DNA of 64,000 nucleotides from NCBI RefSeq assembly GCF_042453785.1, contig NC_091668.1:2682501-2746500 (forward strand), written 5' to 3'. This stretch comes from Malus domestica (lineage: Eukaryota; Streptophyta; Magnoliopsida; Rosales; Rosaceae). Numbering within the stretch: position 1 is the first letter of the stretch; every line of letters begins with the position of its first letter. The notes beneath the pieces were generated by a model. The model saw nothing but the letters and a program-made list of their open reading frames with translations, made no database searches and was not told the DNA's origin. Position numbers and translations under genes: made by a program. This document shows positions 55,562-64,000 of this stretch, in pieces.

Positions 55562-57400
55562 AACTTATAAAGCCTAACAGGTTTCTTGGACTTGCGATTT
55601 ATAACAATTCTCAACGTCCTCACACGCTGCGTTAAGTGTATCAATAGATTCAATGTTGGTTTTGAAACCATGTGCTAATTTGGGTTCAACGCTTATTTTT
55701 CTTAGGTGTTACTCTCGGTCTTAGTGTCACGGGATGATTTGAGTGAAAGAGAGAATAGGTGAGACATCGTTGGAGGCTGCTAACAACCAGTATTTTTGTG
55801 TTTGGTTGTGTGGGAAAGTTGCGAATAAATCTGACTTCTTAACCAAAATTGTTCATTGAGTGGGACGTTGGTTCAGTTAAGTTCTTTTATGTGTTGGACT
55901 TAAAATTCAGTGGAACTTTGCGTATAATTGCCTAAAATGTAAATGAAAGAGAAATGGAAGCTAAATTGGGAAACAGAATGTAATCATTTCATAATGAAGT
56001 CAAAATCACAACGTTTATAAAGTAAAATCTAGGCGGATAGGCCGAGTTACATGACTTCAAATGTGAATTGATTGGAAACATAAAGAAAGCAATAAAACTT
56101 TAGCAAGATTTAGGTCATGAATGGCAAGATAACGCTAGAAGAGTCCACAGAGATCACTGGTATTGGACTAAACTTGGTATGAAACATGTGTCTCATAGTC
56201 ATAGATGAAATCACAGTGGTTTGACTTGCACGTCGCCAAATCATACCACTTTAAAAGTTTTAGATATCATGGATCATAGGTAATATTTGTTTTGAAGGAA
56301 GACTTTGAGATTGGAGCTGAAGAGCTAGAGGTTTTGCTAAAGAGCAATTGGGTTTTTGAAATTAGTTGGGTTGATTGAAGAATCACTCACGTTTTTGTGA
56401 GACTAGTTTTGATGAATGTACTAAGATTGAAGGCCTATGACTTTATACATTAGCAATGGAGGAGGAGTAACGTCGATCTTATCGCTAAGTTGGAGCATGG
56501 GAAGATCTTACAAGTGGCCCTACATAGAAAACCATTTTTCACATATGATACTTGTCAATTTATTATACCAAAGCTAACACAACTTTTCGACAGTCCGGTT
56601 CACTAGAGCCAACACAAATTTTTTCACGAGCGGCCTGACACAAGAAACCAATATCCACATCTGAAACTGGTCAATTTATTATATTGAAGCTCACAACTTT
56701 TTGAGAGCACGATCATCATTCATTCATTAGAGCCAACGCAACTTTTCGAAGGCCAAGTGATACATTCAATACCCTTAAGCTGGAGTTAGGATAACTTTTC
56801 GAAAGCCCGACTTAAGGAGGCAAGTTTGAGCCTAGTAAATCGGGCCCAAAATGTCTTATTTCATATTTAGTTTAAGTTTATTACGAGAATTGTTAGTTTC
56901 GTTTCTATATCAGTTAATTTCATATTGTTTATTAATTACTTTAAGGGTAGTCCTTCTCCATGGCGCTTGAAATCTTAGAACTATCCATTTGCCCTACGGT
57001 TGATTAAATAATCGAACTCATACGAAATCCATGTCAGAGACTCCGCTAGCAACCATCCCCTAATTGCATGAAGGTGTTCTTGTAAAGAATGAAAAGTTCA
57101 AACCAACTTGTATGAAGGCACCGTGACTATATAATCGGCAGCGGTTTATGCCCTTGAGAGCATGTTAAGGATAAATTACATAGTTTATATTATACCATGC
57201 ATTCCCCTCTTAAATTTATGATTAAAAAGAGACAAAATTCAGAGAAACATGGAATCGAAAGTTACATGAAGAGTGATTGATATTGCACATTAGATATTTT
57301 CTTTCTCGACGTCTGCCTAAAAATTAAGATATATTAACTCTAGTGTTTAATTAAGTAATTAACACTTGATTAATTTTGAACCTTAATTAGCTAGCTAAGG
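55562..57400. other. intergenic, 3' flank of the ATS-like gene
   Basis: A repeated word block (AACTTTTCGA-type, about 56580-56800) suggests old repetitive DNA. No gene recognised. Confidence 0.4.
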
Positions 57401-60400
57401 TTAGGTCATTTGAAGGTTGAGGCTATTGAGCACAGTCCATTCGCCACTTGGCCTTCCAAGAGTGAACTCTAGATTAAGGTACATATCCGACGATGCCAAG
57501 GAGCCACAATCCAACATCGGCCTCTCCTTCATGCTTTGGTCATACACATGGTGGCCTGAGTCCTCTTTTTCCACCTATATATCAAAATATAAAATAAACT
57601 GTTATATATGCACACACATATATAGGGTTATAATATATATATATATATATACAAATTTATGAAAAAAATTGATATAGTAATTGTGTTGATTTTTGCATAC
57701 CTTGGTTCCATTTGAAGGTGGGGAATGAGTATATGCCAAACCATGTCCATGTCTTAAATTAGAGCTTCCATTCATCTCCGTCGAAGAAGGCCATGAACCT
57801 CTGCTCACAAAATTATAACAGTAGTCATCAAAACATAATCATACAAATATGAGTTATGTCAGTTAGAACAATATGTCCATCATCATAAATTTAAAATTGA
57901 ATTATTCTTCACTTAAATCAAAGTAGTTTCCGATATATATGTCTGTTATAAAAAATTAAAAAAAAACATATATACAATAATCATAAAACTAAAGGCACTT
58001 ATTTATTGAAATTTTATTGGTGATTCTACCCTACCTAATGCAGTCAACAAAATGCATCGTCAAGCTACTGTGTAACCGGCAATTGATGAGATCTAGCGAC
58101 TTCAATTCTTAAGCAGTGCAACAACATTATTGCTCACTGCCATACATAATGTAGTCAACAAAATGCATCGATTAGGCCAAGTGATTAGACATGGCTATCC
58201 CTAGCTAGCTAATCTATCCGAGGTCTTTGATTTCTTTGTGACTTGTATCAAAGATCACAACCGTCGGATTTTAACAGCGTTGAGATTTGCAGTGAATTTT
58301 CTTGACTTTCTGTCGCACATTGAGATCATATCTAACACAAATTCACAATCCAACGGATATGAGATGTGGAGCTCGTTGTAAAGGACAGACGTAATACCTA
58401 TATGCCCATAAAAACCCTAGCCAATTAACTCCATGTTCATCAAATTCAAGGTGGTTTGAGACTTCAGCACTAAATATTGCTCTTCGCTATTTACAAAGAC
58501 AGACACCATGTTGGACCAAAAGAAATTCTATCTCCAAGAGTACTAGCTTGTAAAAATCCGTACATGTATGTTAATTTGGGTTTTGAATCTTCTTCGGTAT
58601 TTACCGTCCGGAGTCTAAGAACAAGAAAATTCAGGTCTTTAATTTATTTGAAAGAGAAATCGGAGCTCTTGAATTATATAGGGTACATGGGTAAGCAGAA
58701 TGAGTTAAGAGGATTGTCAGATACAATTTGAGTGATCCGAATTGCTTGATCCTTGAGTTCTAAATAGTGAGATTCAAAGAAGATATATGTCCATTAATTT
58801 TACTAATGCTTCCATTTGTTAACCAAGTAATTAACTCGGTGGATTTTGCTTATTGGACGGACCTAAACTCTAAATTTATTCTAAAAGTATTGTTAGGGAG
58901 ACTAAATTTGATGATTGAATTATTATTTAAACTTTGATAAACGTGCTCATTTCTTATTGGTGACACATCATTTAATTTGCAAAATTAGTCTCCATAGGAG
59001 GTGGATTGTCTGCCCTCCCATTTCCATACTCTTCACATCCCCTCTTGTTTGTGTGATCAAGCCACGTCAACATTTTATATTGATTTTTTTATAAAAATGA
59101 TAAAATAAAAAGTAATAGAAATATAAAATATTGACGTGGCTTAACCGTGACCACACAAAACAGGAGGAGATGGGAAGACTATGAAAATGGGAGCGCTGAC
59201 AATCCATCTCCTACAAATTTAGTCTCTCCATTACTCTTATTCTAATTCTAACTCATTACTGCCCTTGATGACCACTTGAACTAAACTTAAAGGCTTAACT
59301 CCGTGTTTATTATGCCAAAAAAAACAAAATTAAAACTAGAGAACTCACCTATTAATATTAGCTTTCTCACAAGATAATTGTGCATTTATTTGAAGTGCTG
59401 GCTTAGTTCCTGGATTTTGATTCAAATCCATGTCCGTTTGCCCTTCATGACCTGCAACATTTACAATGGATTGATCAGACACCAAGCAAATAATTCACAT
59501 GCAATAACTAGCTCTCAACTACTGAAAGTCAGTCAAATTATATCCCGGCCCTCAACCAGTTTTGTTTTAGTTTGAGAGGACACAGTGGATCAAATGATCG
59601 AGTCTGTCCCACTCAGATCACCCCAAGCTCCCAAACAAAGAGAATAATGGAAAGATAAATAAACAATAATATGGGGTCCTTGTAAGATGAGAGGGCCGGA
59701 TCGAAAATCTAATTACCTGTTCCTTTATTGTCAGTGCTCTTCACTGTTCTATACATCTGCATGAAAACACCCAAACGAAAAATAGAAGAAAAAAAATTAG
59801 AAAAAGGTCCACATTTGCTACGAGTACCCCCCCCTCTAGATGCCCTTTTGTCCTCACCCTTTTGTTTTCTTACCCCCACTACAAATGAATCGTACCCATA
59901 TTGTAAAAATACATAACATGTTAAAAGGTACATTTGATATAACCACTCTTTGGAAATTTACAAAGAAGGACCAATTTCATTATTCGTATGTTTGAAATCA
60001 AGCAAATTAAAACAAGATTGAGGACACATGAGTAAGCAGTGAAGCTATGCCCACCTGCAAGTGACTCTTCACGTGAGCAAGGGTTAGATCCTTCACATTC
60101 ATCAACTCTAACACAGATTTTGGCGTTGCTCCTGCAGTCACATTTTTAATTGATTTATTAATGACATGAGAAACGAGAATTAACATTGCAATAATATGAT
60201 TAATAATTAACTGTTTTGAAGGGTTTTTATCTCAGTTGGTATAGAGCGTTAAACCCTTTTACCCGAGGTCCTGATTTTGATTCCCCACTCTCCCAGTATT
60301 ACTTGTAATTGATTGTTTCTTGAAAATTAAAGAGAAATGTGTAGAAATTAAAAGGATTTGTTTATTACTTTCATGGCCGCCAAGAAGCTGTACTGCATGA

Positions 60401-60897
60401 ACGAAATGGGCATGGAGGGTTGTAGTCCACCGCATTCTAGGAGCTCTGATGCTTCTTTTCACACCACCAACTGTTCTCGCGCTTCTCTTGAACTCGCGGC
60501 CGTAGATTTGCGGTTGGTGGTGGTGGTGGTGGTGGTTGAGGTAATGGTTACTGTTGAAGTTTCTTGGCATTTGGAGGGCTGGAGGAAGAGGACTAGCCAT
60601 ATGGTGATGATGATCTTTCATTTCATCAAACCCTAAACTTAACTTTGGCTCCTCATCCGCCGAAGCAAGATTGTAACTGCTACTCCTTTCAAGGTGGTAG
60701 AAGCCATTTTCCTGACTCAAATCGCTTCCGCTGCTGCCGGAGTCGGTGGCTGAGCTTCTGTCTGTACTGTAAAGTGCTTTTCTCGTTACTCCAATATCGT
60801 ATGGAAGATCATCCGCAGATGATGGAGGGCTGATCTGTAAAGAGAGATCAGGCAAGGGTAAAGAAGTATTTTTCATCATGCTAGGGTTTGAGCTCAT
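57401..60897 (-). CDS. ATS: KANADI4 / ABERRANT TESTA SHAPE-like GARP transcription factor
   Basis: Six exons join in phase to 340 residues: 60897-60369, 60131-60055, 59756-59717, 59451-59349, 57800-57701, 57574-57401. Residues 17-22 (DLSLQI) form an EAR-type repression motif. His-rich stretches lie near 96-128. The GARP DNA-binding domain starts KRSIRAPRMRWTTTLHAHFV (~147-166), runs through AVQLLGGHERATPKS and DLTLAHVKSHLQ to MYRTVK (203-208). LHAHFVHAVQLLGGHE with AH and Q distinguishes the KAN4/ATS type from KAN1-3. The C-terminus keeps YLNLEFTLGRPS. The frame extends upstream to a GTG, but ATG 60897 is the first ATG. Known family role: nuclear repressor for abaxial polarity; KAN4/ATS for ovule integument separation. 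Introns hold a SINE-like sequence and nested MITEs. Confidence 0.94.
58885..59236. mobile_element. Mutator-like MITE family B, copy 2, in ATS intron 4, itself interrupted
   Basis: TTATTCTAA flanks both sides (58876-58884, 59237-59245). Ends TTAGGGAGACTAAATTTG and inverted GGAGAGACTAAATTTG. Contains the family C element at about 58993-59217 near its right end. Without it the element is about 118-127 bp. Confidence 0.82.
58993..59217. mobile_element. Mutator-like MITE family C, copy 2, nested in family B
   Basis: The interior is nearly the same as 54907-55125 (TGTGTGATCAAGCCACGTCA / inverted TTGACGTGGCTTAACCGTG). Probable target duplication ATTAGTCTC / TTTAGTCTC (58984-58992, 59218-59226), with one mismatch. 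Confidence 0.8.
60215..60330. repeat. SINE-like, tRNA-derived sequence in ATS intron 1
   Basis: TATCTCAGTTGGTATAGAGC (about 60227-60246) is a good A-box, and GTCCTGATTTTGATTCCCC (about 60268-60286) a B-box about 40 bp later, as in tRNA-derived SINEs. The 3' end and duplication are not clear. Confidence 0.5.
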
Positions 60898-61594
60898 AAG
60901 GTACACAGAGGGAGAAAAATGAGTGACGATGGTGAAGGAAAAAGAAGAGAGATTCTTATAGCAAACAAGGAAAGAGGGGAAGAAAAGTGTAAATTAATAA
61001 TATGAAAGAAAAGGGGCTGAGAGGTATGATAATTATAGGGTCATGAGTGCCTTATGATTTGCATTGGGGTTGAGGAAGAATCAGAGATATAAACTAGAAA
61101 GTTGGTAGCCGGAGATAGGCTTTTCTAAGTAGGATCAAACCACTAGTCAGAGAGAGAGAGAGAGAGAGAGAGAGTCTAGAGAGAGGGAAATGGAGAAAGT
61201 GAGAGAGTTTTTTTGGGATGAAGGGATGCAGGAAAAGTTAGTGAAAAGTGGAAGTTGTGTATTTAAGAGAGAGTGCAAAGGGATCAGAGACCTTTCCTGC
61301 TTTCCAGTTTCTACAGAGAGAGCCAGAGAGAGAGAGGCCTGGTTTTTTTGGTATTTTGGTTGTTTTTTATGGTAGAGAATGAAAGGAGGTGCCGTGATAT
61401 ACTGGAGGTTTCTGCAAGGGTAGGGAGGGAATGGTTGGAATTCGAGAAAACAAATGGGGCACTGTTCAATGGAATATCGGAATTGACTCTCTCTCTCTCT
61501 CTCTGGGCTTTGATGGATGTATGTATGTATGGATGGATCACGACCTATTTAAATACGCTACTTACTCTTTTTGTTAACAAAATTAATGAAAATG
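60898..61594 (-). promoter_or_regulatory. 5' flank of the ATS-like gene with GA/CT microsatellites
   Basis: (GA)n at about 61148-61174 and (CT)n at about 61484-61503 lie upstream of the ATS ATG. GA repeats in leaders or promoters of plant developmental genes can bind BBR/BPC factors; that role here is inferred only. Confidence 0.45.
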
Positions 61595-61728
61595 ATTTAA
61601 AAACTTTAAGTTTTAATCAAAATGACAAAAAAATATTATAAGTCAATAGCATAAAGAGTGGTTTTTTAGAGTAAAAATATAATTTTCGTTAAAAATGAAC
61701 AATATCGAGACTATTTCGTTAAAACTCC
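61595..61728. mobile_element. AACGAAAAA-type MITE
   Basis: AAAACTTTAAGTTTTAATC...TTTTCGTTAAAAATGAACAA...TTTCGTTAAAACTCC; fourth copy of the family in the window. Ends approximate. Confidence 0.6.
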
Positions 61729-63975
61729 ATTTTTTGTTACTATCAGATATTATTTTCGTTCAATTTTAATATTTTCCATAAACTAGAATATTTCCATTTT
61801 ACTTCATGAACAAGGATTGACCGACCACCCCCTTAAACTATCCCCCGTTCAAAGCTCCAGCTATGCCCTTATTCGTTTTCTTTCTTGCAGACATGGCAAT
61901 TACAATTATTAAGAAGCTTAATAACCTAAAATCATCCAATGCAAACGAACTCAAAGCATATTAGTTATATACTACATAGATGTGGCCATCTTAAGCTTCC
62001 ATTACGGGGTGTAGTTTGTTGTCTCTGATCAAGTTCTGAGGCATATGATTATGCTTCATGATTTTAGATTCCAAGTCCCCGATTCGAGATGATCATAACT
62101 CGAAAACTAAACCTTTTTTCTCCTAGTCGTATCGGATTCGTTTTGACTATAAAATAATAAACGTCTTTGTGTATCTTTCTTTATGTTTTGTTTTGAGAAA
62201 TTTCTGTGTGATATTGAAAACACGATCATGAACTATAATACGTGTTAGTATTTATCAACTTCAAAACCTAAATATAAACTCGTTTTTCTCTTGTATTATA
62301 ACACTACGAACTTTTATCACACAATAGTTTTTATGTTTCTAAGGCTAAGAGCCTAAGGCCTACCCTCTACTTAATCAACTCGATCAAACCGACTATACAT
62401 TAACTGCCAGCTGATCTAGTACTGCAGCCTCTGCAATTATGCTCATAATATACTTGAAACCAGTTTTGAACAAATAGAACAATATATGGTCTACATAGTC
62501 GCTGGTCCAAGTGGGCGATACCAGTCGCTGGTCCAAGTGGGCGATACCAGTTTGTCAATCATATCGAGCTGTACACGTGCGAACCCCACGAACAAATATC
62601 TTAGCTAATTGATTAATTATCTATACATGATTAAATCATAGCTAATTAGAAATAAGGAGATGATGAAGAGCTAGAGTGAGGGAATATATATATATGAATG
62701 AGTTGAATTGAATTGAAGATGAGTATGAAGCATAGAGGTGTCAGAGTGGCTGGGGCGTCCGGCGACAACAGGGTCGCAGACCCACATGCATTTCTTACTA
62801 TTCAAGTTTTTCAAAGATTCCTCAGGCCACGCGCGCCACATGTATCCTTTCTTTCAATCACCTTCATACTAATAAAGGACAATACTAGGTGCAAATTAGT
62901 TGGAGGGCAACATTGCTTCATTGGACTGCTAGAGAGAGTTTTTTTTTTGGATTCATGGGCAATATTGTTGCTTTTGCTCTTACCTTCCATCAACGGCTGG
63001 AGATGCTCTTAGTGCAGTAGAACACGTGATGGGGTGACTTGAAGGACATATCCTTTAGTTCATCAATCACCTTCCTCCCAGTTGTTATAACTAAGATTTC
63101 AGCATTGTAAATCTAGATTTTGAGCTCCAATTTGAGTCGTGATAGGCCGTATTAAAAATAACTGTTGGCATATCAAAAACATTGTATTGCTTTAAATTAT
63201 CAACTTTTAAAACTTTTAAGGGTATATTAAAAATTTGTTATTTTCCATATTTCATTTCCCATTAGGATTCCTAGCAAGCTTAAAGTTGAGATGAGGTATA
63301 GAGCCAACTTATATGAGTTAGGGTTGTTATAATGTCATATTTTTATTCATTCAAATTTTGAGTGTTTTTTCATGCTTGTTTTACGATGGATTCTAATTAA
63401 TTTTTCGCTCTCTAAAATTATTGTTTGATTTCTTTCTGAGTGTCAGATTGCGTCATGTAGGTACATTTTCTTGTACATTCAATTTTTACTAGATTAGAGA
63501 TCATTTAGTAGTCAATATGTATCAAATAATGACAACTCATTAGTAGCTTAACTATTATTTAAACTGCAGGTCGTTATGAAACTATTTTTTGTTCGATGTA
63601 TCCTAAACGATCTCTAAATTTAATGGATTGTTTTCGTAGAGACGATCCTTAAATGTTGATATAGGAATACTATCATTCGCGGTGGAAGTCCAAGTGCATC
63701 CTGTGTACCACAATATTGTTCAATGGAAGCAAAGACCAGCGCGTGTGGAAACGAGAGCGTGTAGAAGGAAGTGGGTGAAGGTGATGATGAAAATTTCAAC
63801 GGCTAGTATTTGTCCGATCCACAGTCATCGATCGTCCCCAATATTCCCTCTCCGTGTCCAACTATTCCTTGGCCAAAACCCATCTGTCGAGCCCCATCCG
63901 CGCGTGGAATCCCACAAAATTAGAATTAGAAAAATACATAAAACTCATCTCAGAGACCATATTCCTCGGCGTCAA
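61729..63975. other. intergenic; 26-bp tandem pair at 62497-62548
   Basis: AGTCGCTGGTCCAAGTGGGC starts two exact adjacent 26-bp units. The 99-codon frame at 62713-63012 shows no motif. No gene supported. Confidence 0.45.
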
Positions 63976-64000
63976 CATGGCTTCCCGTCACGTGACAAAT
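63976..64000 (+). CDS. possible 5' end of a gene running off the right edge
   Basis: ATGGCTTCCCGTCACGTG begins an open frame (MASRHVTN) in a good plant start context (AACATGGCT), after a GC-richer upstream stretch with CACGTG/ACGCGT-like words. Only eight codons are visible, so this is tentative. Confidence 0.3.

Noticed and set aside
58477-58731. 84-codon plus-strand frame in ATS intron 4
   Set aside because: Intronic, opposite strand to the gene, no motif.
62713-63012. 99-codon plus-strand frame
   Set aside because: Composition and sequence show no motif; no splice or promoter support.
1-64000. CRISPR arrays, operons, phage or bacterial islands
   Set aside because: No spaced identical repeats of that type; gene structure, introns and promoters are plant nuclear throughout.

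Overview
This is a dicot nuclear DNA window. Genes are single-exon or intron-rich with GT..AG introns and plant-specific families, and AT-rich intergenic space is full of small transposons. Two Cassandra-type TRIM sequences (5S-rRNA-like promoter in the LTR) and several MITE families that I associate with apple and pear point to Rosaceae, probably Malus or Pyrus. The genus is an inference; no search was run.

Layout. 1-2924: minus-strand Ty1/copia material, with an open gag-protease-integrase frame running off the left edge and an internally deleted RT/RNase H remnant sharing an LTR with it. 3540-3835: LINE tail. 4313-4934: MITE and foldback. 5753-7020: COA5/PET191-like cytochrome oxidase assembly factor (minus, 5'-UTR intron). 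7996-9800: divergent NEP1/EMG1 rRNA methyltransferase-like gene (minus, telo-boxes, 5'-UTR intron). 13742-15337: allene oxide synthase (CYP74A, intronless, plastid). 15864-16430: hAT-like element with a perfect 8-bp target duplication. 17418-19274: Cassandra TRIM split by a 1,058-bp solo LTR. 20319-24844: WAKL14-like receptor kinase (minus, 3 exons). 25712-25989: Mutator-like MITE and a poly(A)-only insertion. 28349-33341: complete 4,993-bp non-autonomous CACTA element holding other repeats. 34673-34990: short plant protein of unknown function. 36523-37859: MITEs and a microsatellite duplication. 41551-42960: JINGUBANG-like WD40 protein. 43953-48230: eight-exon PERK-like kinase of the 'inactive kinase SELMODRAFT_444075-like' group. 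49274-49914: solo LTR. 50798-51411: broken CYP82-type P450. about 52130-53195: long-TIR element carrying a piece of the TRAPPII gene TRS120. 54235-55552: more MITEs. 57401-60897: KANADI4/ATS-like GARP transcription factor (minus, 6 exons). 61000-64000: intergenic, with a possible gene start at 63976.

The host genes are independent single-copy-looking loci with no operon or cluster logic: respiration assembly, rRNA modification, jasmonate synthesis, cell-wall sensing, pollen/WD40 regulation, receptor-like signalling and organ polarity or ovule development. The most informative new material is in the mobile DNA: several non-autonomous families can be delimited to the base by target-site duplications, including a three-copy Mutator-like MITE family with 8- or 9-bp duplications, a MITE-in-MITE nest inside an ATS intron, and a gene-capturing TIR element that kept a host intron.
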